Positions 57,199-64,000 of a stretch of 64,000 nucleotides of DNA are shown here, one piece after another. The notes beneath the pieces were generated by a model. That model ran no database searches. It worked only from the letters and a program-made list of their open reading frames with translations, and was not told where the DNA came from. How positions within the stretch are numbered: the stretch's first letter is position 1; every line of letters begins with the position of its first letter. Position numbers and translations under genes: made by a program. The stretch comes from Pseudomonas sp. gcc21 (GTDB taxonomy: Bacteria; Pseudomonadota; Gammaproteobacteria; Pseudomonadales; Pseudomonadaceae), in contig NZ_CP051625.1 in NCBI RefSeq assembly GCF_012844345.1, positions 3,844,001 through 3,908,000 of the forward strand. The letters run 5' to 3'.

Positions 57199-57668
57199 TG
57201 CGGGTATTCCCCTATCGATGTTTTACCAAGCGAGCGGTTTTGAATCGTGGCCGCTCACCCTCAAGCGCTGAGCACGCAACCGGCATGATATGTCGGCTGA
57301 TCGGGCATTCCCGCTTGCCTCTTTCACGCACGTGTTCGGCTGGCCATCCTGTTTAGCCCGCGAAGGATGCATTATTTTCCGCAGCGAGTGAACGCCAAAT
57401 ATCATCTTTGACTTATGTCTATCTGGATGACCCGGAGACTGACTCTATGATGTCACGCGTGGCAAACCAGCTACATTGTATGTGGAGCAATGAAATTGCA
57501 TCTCCGAATCCCGTTTTAATACTTGTTGATTAGTGTCTCATTTACTATATTAAATGCGGAAACATGTACTGCCTGATGGAACAATTTTGACGAGTAGTTC
57601 CGCACTGCGAAATGCTCCGCCCAGTTTTGGCGGCAGGTTTCGCGATTAATAATTACAACGAGGTTGCG
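57199..57668. promoter_or_regulatory. 470-bp region between FabG-like gene and porin
   Basis: No gene is visible. Base composition turns AT-rich from about 57430. A porin promoter candidate on the plus strand is TTGTTG (57523-57528), 17 bases, TATATT (57546-57551); this gives a leader of about 110 bases. I saw no convincing sigma-54 site. Confidence 0.45.
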
Positions 57669-59084
57669 ATGAAAACAACAAAGGCGCTGTTCGCCACGAA
57701 CCCATTGGCAAAAGCTATTGCCTGCTTGAGTGTTCCGGTCATGCTGCTGGGCGCTGCCCCGGCAATGGCACAGAATTCAGAAATCGAGGAACTACGTCGT
57801 CAGCTCAAGGCACTGGAAGCGCGCATTGAGCAAAGCACCGCACGTGCCGAAGCTGACGCTGCTCAGGCGCGGGAAGAGGCCGCTCAGGCACGTGCCGAAG
57901 CGCGCGAGGCCCGTGAGCAGCTGGCAGGCAGCCGTGCTGCGCCACGCAGCGAGCCGGTCAAGGCAGACTCTGACTACATCGTGCGCGATGGCAAAGGCAT
58001 CAAGATCGGCAACACGACAGTGACAGTTAGCGGCTTCATCAAGGCCGACGCAGTGGTCGGCTCCGGTGGTGACGGCAGTGCCAACAACCGTACGCTGGGC
58101 CAGGCTGCCAATTTCGCGACCTTCGCAGCCTCGGATAATGCAGATGAATGGCGGTTTGGCTCCAGTATCCGTGAGAGCCGTATTGCTCTGGGCACGCGCA
58201 CTGCGGACGTCAATGGTCATGACCTGATTACCCACCTCGAAATGGACTTCCATGGGTCCGAAGACGGCGCCAACGAGTTCGTTTCCAATAGCTATAACCC
58301 GCGTATCCGTCTGGCTTATGCACAATGGGCAGACTGGACTGTGGGCCAGGACGTGACCACCTTCACTGAGTTGGCCGCGCTGCCCGAGATTCTTAACCAG
58401 GGCAAGATGGCTGCCTTTATTTATACTCGTCAACCGCTGCTGCGCTATGGCATGGATATCCCCGGCGGTCGTCTGTCCGCTGCCATCGAAAACCCCGAGG
58501 ACGGTGGCAACGACCAGGCTTATCCGGACGTAGTGCTTCGCTATCAGCACAAGAACGATTACGGCGTGTTCTCCCTCTCAGGTATGGCGCGTACTCTGGA
58601 GAAAGACTCCGTTGATGACCGTTCTCTGCAAGGGGCTGTATCGCTCGCAGCGCGTATACCGACCGTCGGCAAGGACAATCTGCGTCTGCAGTACAGCTAT
58701 GGTGCCCTTGGTCGCTACGCTGGGCTGAGAACCTTTGCTGATGTGTTAAATACCGACACCACCGTAGGTGGCGTCATTACAGAAGACGGCGAACTGACTA
58801 CTGCTGTTTCCTACGGAGCAACGGTTGCTTATCAAAGACACTGGACACCCAAGTGGCGTTCGAACCTGAGTCTATCGCAGTTGGAAATGGTAACTGACAC
58901 AGATGCGGCAGAATTGGGTCGTTATTTTGACCGTTCCACCTCAGCTCATCTAAACCTGCTTTATCAAGCCACTAACAACATTACCCTTGGTCTGGAATAC
59001 GCCTATTGGGACTTTGGCATAATCAGTGATTCTGGCTCCAACCAATATGAGCAGCTCATGGCATCGGCTAAGTTCAATTACTGA
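57669..59084 (+). CDS. DcaP-like trimeric outer-membrane porin
   Basis: A 471-residue exported protein. The signal peptide ends near AMAQ. A coiled-coil of charged heptads (SEIEELRRQLKALEARIEQS, then TARAEADAAQAREEAA and further repeats, about 35-90) precedes a beta-barrel. VTVSGFIKADAVVGSGGDG starts the barrel, and the C-terminus SAKFNY ends in an aromatic residue. This layout matches DcaP of Acinetobacter, a trimeric porin taking up dicarboxylates and phthalate-like molecules. I start at ATG 57669 (MKTTKALF), with GAGG upstream. It is followed by a terminator and the repeats, then a DctPQM transporter. Confidence 0.9.
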   Translation: MKTTKALFATNPLAKAIACLSVPVMLLGAAPAMAQNSEIEELRRQLKALEARIEQSTARAEADAAQAREEAAQARAEAREAREQLAGSRAAPRSEPVKADSDYIVRDGKGIKIGNTTVTVSGFIKADAVVGSGGDGSANNRTLGQAANFATFAASDNADEWRFGSSIRESRIALGTRTADVNGHDLITHLEMDFHGSEDGANEFVSNSYNPRIRLAYAQWADWTVGQDVTTFTELAALPEILNQGKMAAFIYTRQPLLRYGMDIPGGRLSAAIENPEDGGNDQAYPDVVLRYQHKNDYGVFSLSGMARTLEKDSVDDRSLQGAVSLAARIPTVGKDNLRLQYSYGALGRYAGLRTFADVLNTDTTVGGVITEDGELTTAVSYGATVAYQRHWTPKWRSNLSLSQLEMVTDTDAAELGRYFDRSTSAHLNLLYQATNNITLGLEYAYWDFGIISDSGSNQYEQLMASAKFNY

Positions 59085-59164
59085 TAGTTCGAACTTAGTA
59101 GTCTAGCTACGGCAAGGTATTACTTGCTCTTCAGCTCGCGATGAGTTGGGAGAGCAAGCCAAGG

Positions 59165-59201
59165 CCTGAGCCCGGATATATTCCGGGCTCAGGTTTTTTT
59201 T
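59165..59201 (+). terminator. Rho-independent terminator of the porin gene
   Basis: A 12-bp stem (CCTGAGCCCGGA / TCCGGGCTCAGG), loop TATAT and an eight-base T-run, about 80 bp after the stop. Confidence 0.93.
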
Positions 59202-59236
59202 GGCCTCCCGGGTAGGGCTGTCCTGGGTTGCCGCCC

Positions 59237-59520
59237 GCCGGCTGTCAGGATTACGCAAGACGCCGTGAACCCATCGCTGGGGGCTTGACGAAAACATCCC
59301 TGTTTTCAACACTTGCTCCATCCTGACAGCCGGCAGGCTAAATGAGCATCGGCGTGAGGCTGAGATCAGAACCGCTTTCGATTTTCCTCTCAGGCAGCTC
59401 CAATGTTTATGCGAAGCGAGGCGACAGGGCTGAGCCGACCGTGCGATGACAGGGATGTCATCGACGAGCTTACAGGGACGTACTTGCAGCGTGTCGGCGC
59501 AGCCCTGTCGCCTCGCGATA
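59237..59520. repeat. Structured direct repeat, copy 1 (two inverted-repeat modules)
   Basis: Module 1 is bounded by a 15-bp inverted repeat, GCCGGCTGTCAGGAT (59237-59251) and its complement (59320-59334). It contains the hairpin GAAAACA-TCCC-TGTTTTC (59290-59307). Module 2 is bounded by a 17-bp inverted repeat (59416-59432 and 59500-59516, GCGAGGCGACAGGGCTG) and contains GATGACA-GGGA-TGTCATC. The hairpin cores ACATCCCTGT and ACAGGGATGT are each other's complement. No coding frame is convincing. A second copy lies 378-387 bp downstream. Confidence 0.9.
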
Positions 59521-59614
59521 GCTGACTCTGCGATACAGGCCCCGCGAGTGGTTGGTTGTCATGCGATTTCTGAGATCGCGTGAAAGTTTCTGTCGAGGGC
59601 AAGGCTGGTCGCCC

Positions 59615-59904
59615 ATCAGCTGTCAGGATTGCGCAAGACGCCGTGAACCCGTCCCTGGGGGCTTGGCGAAAACATCCCTGTTTTCAACACTTGCTCCACC
59701 CTGACAGCCGGCGGACTTGAATGAGCATTGGCGTGAGGTGGGGATTTAGAACCGCTTTTTGCTCTCGGTCTTCCTATCAGGCACCTCCAATGTTCAGGCG
59801 AAGCGAGGCGACAGGGCTGGGCCGACCGTGCGATGACAGGGATGTCATCGAGCTTACAGGGACGTACTTGCAGCGTGTCGGCGCAGCCCTGTTGCCTCGC
59901 GGCA
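59615..59904. repeat. Structured direct repeat, copy 2
   Basis: The same order of elements as copy 1: GCTGTCAGG (59619-59627) with CCTGACAGC (59700-59708), the GAAAACA-TCCC-TGTTTTC hairpin, then GCGAGGCGACAGGGCTG (59803-59819) with CAGCCCTGTTGCCTCGC (59884-59900, one change). Differences from copy 1 lie mostly in the linkers between the modules. The remaining bases 59085-60044 show no gene. Confidence 0.9.
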
Positions 59905-60044
59905 GCTGGCACTGGACTAGACAGACATACGTGCTGATACGGATAACAGGAGCTATTGAGAGGGAGCGTTAGGCGGGCAGGAGAGAGCGGCGTATAAAGC
60001 AAACCGCCCGCGGCCCGATACCGGGCGCAGGCGGCTATACCGCG

Positions 60045-61355
60045 TTAGAACCAGAGATTCGGCAGGAAGGTCACGATGTCAGGGAAGATCATCAGGATGA
60101 TCAGGCCCACGATCTGCACCAGCACGAATGGAATAACCGAGCTATAGATGTCCTTCATGGTAATGCCCGGCGGTACGATGCCCTTGAGATAGAACAGGTT
60201 GAAGCCGAAGGGTGGCGTCATGTACCCGATTTCCATGTTGATCACGAACAGGATACCGAACCAGATCGGATCGAAACCCAGTGAGTCCACAATCGGCAGG
60301 AACACCGGCAGAGTGATCAGCATGATGCCTACGGGATCAAGCACCATCCCCAGCAGGAACACGATCACCATCATGGCAATGATGATGCCCCAGGGGCCGC
60401 CTGGAATCATGTGCATGAAGGTTTCGATCAGCTGGTGCGCGCCCATGCTCTGATAAGCCGAGCTGAAGGCATGCGCCGCAAACAGAATCCAGACGATCAT
60501 GCCGGTCAGTTTGAAGGTGCGGATCGAGGCTTCACGGATCAGGTTGAAGTTCAGCTGGCGATAGACTGCCGCTGAAATCAGCGCACCCAACACACCCATG
60601 GCGGCCGCTTCGGTCGGCGTGGTCAGGCCGCCGATGATGGAACCCATCACCATCACGACAACCATGACCGGCAGCAATACCGAGCGCACCGCCCTGAACT
60701 TTTCAGGCCAGCTGCCGCGTTCCGAGGCTGGCAGTGCCGGTGCCAGGTGCGGCTGGAGATAGCAGCGGATCAGAACGTAGAGCACCGTGACGGTAATCAG
60801 TACCAGTCCGGGCAATATCCCTGCCGCGAACATCTTGCCTACCGACACACCGGAGATCAGCGCGTAAAGGATCATCATGATGCTGGGCGGGATCAATACG
60901 CCCCAGCCGCCACCGGTGTTGATCACACCGAGCACCATGCGCTTGTCGTAGCCACGCTCCAGCATCGAGGGCAGGGCGATGGTGCCCATGGCCACCACCG
61001 CGGCACCACTGATACCCACCATGGCGGCGAACACCGCACAGATCCCAAGCGTACCGACGGCCAGTCCGCCTCGCATACCGCCGCACCACAGGTGCATCAT
61101 GCGGTAGAGGTCACGGGCTACGCCGGTTCGTTCGAGAATCATGGCCATGAAGACAAACAAGGGAATCGCAACCAGCGTGAAGCTGCCCATGGTGCCGTAG
61201 ATCTGCGACGCCACCATGTAAAAGGAATCGATGCCCCAGGTGAAATACAGAAAGATAACGGAGACGCCGCCAAGTACGAATACCAGCGGGATGCCCATGA
61301 AAATACCCAGCAGCAACGCACCGAAGAACAATAGAGTCAGGGCTTCAATACTCAC
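60045..61355 (-). CDS. dctM: TRAP transporter large permease DctM
   Basis: Main channel subunit of a tripartite sodium-dependent transporter, 436 residues with about 12 membrane segments. Conserved segments are VGISGAAVVAMGTIALPSML, GGWGVLIPPSIMMILYALIS and FLLGMVLDPVGIMLITLPVF. Its start overlaps the small permease stop by 4 bp; the binding protein gene lies further upstream on the same strand. Carboxylates are the usual substrates, but which one is unknown. Last gene of the operon. Confidence 0.95.
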   Translation of the reverse strand: MSIEALTLLFFGALLLGIFMGIPLVFVLGGVSVIFLYFTWGIDSFYMVASQIYGTMGSFTLVAIPLFVFMAMILERTGVARDLYRMMHLWCGGMRGGLAVGTLGICAVFAAMVGISGAAVVAMGTIALPSMLERGYDKRMVLGVINTGGGWGVLIPPSIMMILYALISGVSVGKMFAAGILPGLVLITVTVLYVLIRCYLQPHLAPALPASERGSWPEKFRAVRSVLLPVMVVVMVMGSIIGGLTTPTEAAAMGVLGALISAAVYRQLNFNLIREASIRTFKLTGMIVWILFAAHAFSSAYQSMGAHQLIETFMHMIPGGPWGIIIAMMVIVFLLGMVLDPVGIMLITLPVFLPIVDSLGFDPIWFGILFVINMEIGYMTPPFGFNLFYLKGIVPPGITMKDIYSSVIPFVLVQIVGLIILMIFPDIVTFLPNLWF

Positions 61356-61894
61356 AACTCATCTCCTGTTTCGCCTTCCTCAGGCTTGTAATAATCCAGG
61401 TTCAGTGCGATAGCGATGTCCTGCAACAGCTTGACGATGCCTTGTAGCAACAGCAGCGTGGCTCCGACCGGAATGGCTACCTTGATCGGCCAGATAGGCG
61501 GGTTCCAGGCGGAATAGGATGTTTCCCAGCTGCTGACGGATTCGTGCGCCATTTCGTAGCCGAAATACAGTAGCGCCAGAATGAAGATGAAAAAGATGAT
61601 TGAGCCGAGAATGTCTACAACGGCCCGTGCTCGGGGCTTGAGCTGTGAATGAAACAGATCGACATTCACGTGGCCGCGGTGTGCCAGGAGATAGCCGCCA
61701 GACAGCACGGCGTAGGCGCCGAACAGCATCTGCGTCAGTTCATTGGTCCACACGGTGGGCGAATTGAACATGTAGCGCAAAAAAACTTCGAGAATCAGAA
61801 ACGCAAAGATCGGCACCACCAGATAGGCAACCATTCGGCCGATTACATCATTCAGTTTGGTAACGCCATTCATGAATGCAGTGATTGCACGCAT
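61352..61894 (-). CDS. dctQ: TRAP transporter small permease DctQ
   Basis: A 180-residue four-helix membrane protein that pairs with DctM. VVPIFAFLILEVFLRYMFN, then SPTVWTNELTQMLFGAYAVL and GHVNVDLFHSQL, are typical of the family. The ATG at 61892-61894 has GGAGG five bases upstream; the preceding GTG is too close. It lies 78 bp after the binding protein gene and overlaps dctM by 4 bp. Confidence 0.93.
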   Translation of the reverse strand: MRAITAFMNGVTKLNDVIGRMVAYLVVPIFAFLILEVFLRYMFNSPTVWTNELTQMLFGAYAVLSGGYLLAHRGHVNVDLFHSQLKPRARAVVDILGSIIFFIFILALLYFGYEMAHESVSSWETSYSAWNPPIWPIKVAIPVGATLLLLQGIVKLLQDIAIALNLDYYKPEEGETGDEL

Positions 61895-61972
61895 CACACC
61901 CTCCGGGCATACCGCTATGGCTCAATTTGAAAACCCGAAGCCAGGACGGCTCCGGGTGGTGTCGCTGGAGAT

Positions 61973-63013
61973 TTACAGGTAGCCGAGTTCGCCGAGGAAT
62001 TCCTTGAGCATGCTCAGGGCCTTCTTGGTGTTCTCGCTACGCGCACCTTCCTTGTCCCATTGCTTCATGGCGGCCTGGGTCAGGTGGTTCTGAACGTCCT
62101 CCGGCAGGGTGTTGACCTGCACGCCCTTGTTAGCGACGGCGTTGGCCAGGGTCACCTGCTCCTGGTACTGATACTCATTGGTGCGGAACCAGAACTGCTC
62201 TTCCAGCGCCTGCTTGACGATCTGTTGCAGATCTTCGGGCAGCTTGTCCAGGGACCGTTGGCTCACGATGAATACGTCGGTACCGGCGATATTCAGGGCA
62301 GGTTTGACGTGGTGCTTGGCGACTTCATAGAGGGCCATGCTGTCGGCACCCTGTGAAGCACCCCAGTGCGCGCCGTCGACGATGCCGGCGTCCAGTGCGG
62401 AGTAAAGCTCACTACCGGGGATATAAGATGCAGTCGCGCCAGCGTCCGTGAGGAAGGTTTGCAGCGAGCCGGAGGAACGGATTTTCAGGCCCTTCAGATC
62501 TTCCATGCTGTTGACTGGACGCTTGATCACCATCTCGGTGGGATAGACCTTGTCGGTCGCCCAGTAGACGTTGTGCTCTGCTGCTTCGGCGCGCAGCATG
62601 TCTTCAAAACCCAGTACTTGATGGAAGTAGGCCGCTTCCCATACGTTGCGGAAGGCAAAAGGCAGACCCGAGGCAATACCCGCCAGGCTGACCTTGTTCT
62701 GTGCGTAGGACGGGGAGATAGTGCCCATGTCGACAATGCCGCGGCTGACCGCGTTGAAGGTTTCCTGCGCGCTGAACAGTGCGCCAGCTTCGAACAGCTG
62801 CAGCTTCAGTCTGCCATCGGAGCGTTCTTCCAGTACGTCTTTCAGACGCACCAGGCTGTCTGTGTATGACGTGCTCGCGCCAGGCCAGTGGGATTGAACA
62901 CGCCAGGTAGTGGTTTCTGCCGCAGAGGCGACGGAGGGAGTTAGAGTGGCTGAGGTGGCCAGGGCGACGGCTGCCGCAATGGTGCCCAGTTTCTTGCGTA
63001 GGTTCGTTAACAT
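61973..63013 (-). CDS. dctP: TRAP transporter periplasmic solute-binding protein DctP
   Basis: Captures substrate for the DctQM permease. The 346-residue protein has a signal peptide (LRKKLGTIAAAVALATSATL, cleavage near ASA-AE). The mature part begins TTTWRVQSHWPGASTSYTD. LKGLKIRSSGSLQTFLTDAG with the ligand-binding arginine and SALDAGIVDGAHWG are family features. HWGASQ instead of the more usual motif points to the DctP subgroup often found with aromatic or aliphatic acid catabolism, a weak inference. I chose ATG 63011-63013 (MLTNLRKK), with GAGG six bases upstream. Confidence 0.93.
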   Translation of the reverse strand: MLTNLRKKLGTIAAAVALATSATLTPSVASAAETTTWRVQSHWPGASTSYTDSLVRLKDVLEERSDGRLKLQLFEAGALFSAQETFNAVSRGIVDMGTISPSYAQNKVSLAGIASGLPFAFRNVWEAAYFHQVLGFEDMLRAEAAEHNVYWATDKVYPTEMVIKRPVNSMEDLKGLKIRSSGSLQTFLTDAGATASYIPGSELYSALDAGIVDGAHWGASQGADSMALYEVAKHHVKPALNIAGTDVFIVSQRSLDKLPEDLQQIVKQALEEQFWFRTNEYQYQEQVTLANAVANKGVQVNTLPEDVQNHLTQAAMKQWDKEGARSENTKKALSMLKEFLGELGYL

Positions 63014-63546
63014 CTCGTGCCTCATTGTTGTTTTGTTATGTATTTCACTGTGCAGAACTGTCGTCTGCACAATGAGTCAGGTTTTTAAATTTAACACACG
63101 AAAGGGTGATTGCAATACTCATTGCTCACCGGATCGAGACTGCTTGTTTTAAGGTCTCTGGAAGGGGCATAAATCAGTATAGATCATTCTGTATCGGCTG
63201 CTGACACGGCGCTGGCTCGGCATCTATGGCGTGGCGAGTCGGAACTGAGTCACTCCAGATGCGTGGGACGATGCGCCGGACAGGATGAAAAACGGCTTTT
63301 ACATCATGAAATGAAAATGATGCAGTTGTTTTAGTGTGCGGTACTGACTTTCGTAGCGTTGACTTCGAAAGTGATCAGTTGTCCAATTGGACCCCCGGCG
63401 CTTGGTGCTGGTTCTCGGGGCGCAACGCTCGAGTTCAGGCCTCGCTGGTATGGTGCCTCCGCAATATGCTGGAAGCTCTGCATTGTGATCAATCGCTGGG
63501 CAGCCCCGGGCTGTTCGGTTTTACCGTTTATCAGGACGACAATAAT
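63014..63546. promoter_or_regulatory. 533-bp divergent region between dctP and CoA ligase, with inverted repeat
   Basis: No gene is convincing here. The dyad TGTGCAGA (63049-63056) and TCTGCACA (63064-63071), spacer 7, lies 36-58 bp upstream of the dctP start, an operator-like position. A second weaker dyad, ACTTTCG (63347-63353) and CGAAAGT (63366-63372), lies near the other gene. A long minus-strand frame from 63331 is a shadow of the ligase gene. Confidence 0.5.
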
Positions 63547-64000
63547 ATGTTTACGAGACACTATGGCGTTTGGCCGAAAAGCTTGTCCAAAACCATGACG
63601 CTGCCCCAGACCAGCCTTTTTACCAACCTCGAAATTTCCGTCCAACGGTATCCAGACCATCCTGCGATTATCTTTTACGACACATCTATTACCTATGCCG
63701 AGCTGCACCGTGATGTCGAAGCCCTGGCCGGTTGGTTGCAGGCGCAGGGCGTAAAGAAGGGCGATCGGGTACTGCTTTATATGCAGAACTCGCCGCAGTA
63801 TGTCATGGGTTATTACGCCATTCTGCGTGCCGATGCGGTGGTGATTCCGGTCAATCCGATGAATCGCCACGCCGAACTCGAGCATTATATTGCCGACACC
63901 GGCGCTCAGATCTGTCTGGCGGGCCAGGAATTGGCCGAACATATACTGCCTCTGGTCGAGCATACCGACCTTCGGCAGGTTCTGGTTTCCGCCTATGGCA
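63547..64000 (+). CDS. AMP-dependent acyl-CoA synthetase, 3'-truncated by window edge
   Basis: N-terminal 151 residues of an AMP-forming CoA ligase. SLFTNLEISVQRYPDHPAII, TYAELHRDVEALAGWLQAQG and VKKGDRVLLYMQNSPQYVMG are typical of the long/medium-chain type. VIPVNPMNRHAELEHYI follows, and the frame is open to the window's end. I favour ATG 63547 (MFTRHYGVWPKSL), because a VWP...LTLPQTSL stretch is usual at the start of this subgroup; ATG 63595 is an alternative. Divergent from dctP, it may activate the transported acid. Confidence 0.88.
   Translation, partial: MFTRHYGVWPKSLSKTMTLPQTSLFTNLEISVQRYPDHPAIIFYDTSITYAELHRDVEALAGWLQAQGVKKGDRVLLYMQNSPQYVMGYYAILRADAVVIPVNPMNRHAELEHYIADTGAQICLAGQELAEHILPLVEHTDLRQVLVSAYG

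Noticed and set aside
63331..63963. A 210-codon minus-strand frame near the right edge
   Set aside because: The plus strand encodes an AMP-dependent CoA ligase start running off the window.

Overview
The window is an ordinary-density chromosomal stretch of a gammaproteobacterium of the Pseudomonas group. The evidence is gene content and order: the 2-dehydropantoate reductase / degenerate GGDEF regulator / yajQ / mscS block, ampD-ampE, DUF1631, dinG beside a SEC-C (YchJ) protein, and imuC-type dnaE2. The protein sequences look Pseudomonas-like, and a marine or Halopseudomonas-type relative is my guess, not a demonstrated placement. I saw no phage, insertion sequence, integrase, CRISPR array or defence island.

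Left part (1-16 kb): the 3' part of dnaE2 is cut by the window edge. Next is a five-gene minus-strand operon (3.3-8.9 kb) that covers distal valine catabolism from isobutyryl-CoA to propionyl-CoA, with a divergent LysR gene. A three-gene minus-strand set follows (acyl-CoA ligase, NCS2-type permease, metallo-beta-lactamase-fold hydrolase). Divergent from it is a FixL/FixJ-like two-component pair, and the shared intergenic region holds two palindromes.

Middle part (16-46 kb): initiator tRNA-fMet with its own promoter and terminator; two tandem paralogous membrane diguanylate cyclases; a TAXI-type TRAP system with DUF1850; dinB (Pol IV); dinG; and small conserved proteins. Then come housekeeping and metabolic genes: pdxH, tesB, nadC, a sodium/alanine symporter, an HDOD protein, an LTA-synthase-like sulfatase, DUF1631, ampD and ampE. 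A 147-bp tandem repeat array lies just downstream of dinG.

Right part (46-64 kb): a chemoreceptor, PduO-type cobalamin adenosyltransferase, the panE-like/GGDEF/yajQ/mscS block, a small outer-membrane protein, ampG overlapping an alkyltransferase-like (ATL) gene, a DUF481 protein, a FabG-like reductase, a DcaP-type porin, two long structured direct repeats, a DctPQM TRAP system and the start of an AMP-dependent CoA ligase cut by the window edge.

Themes: carboxylate and CoA-ester catabolism (valine operon, two CoA ligases, thioesterase, two TRAP systems), c-di-GMP signalling (two active-looking cyclases, one degenerate GGDEF protein, YajQ), DNA damage tolerance (dnaE2, dinB, dinG, ATL) and peptidoglycan recycling (ampD, ampE, ampG). 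I found no clearly new multi-gene system. The least explained signals are non-coding: the 147-bp array, the paired ~290-bp modules near 59.2-59.9 kb, two hairpins sharing a core but with different self-complementary arms, and several palindromes upstream of transporter and regulator genes.
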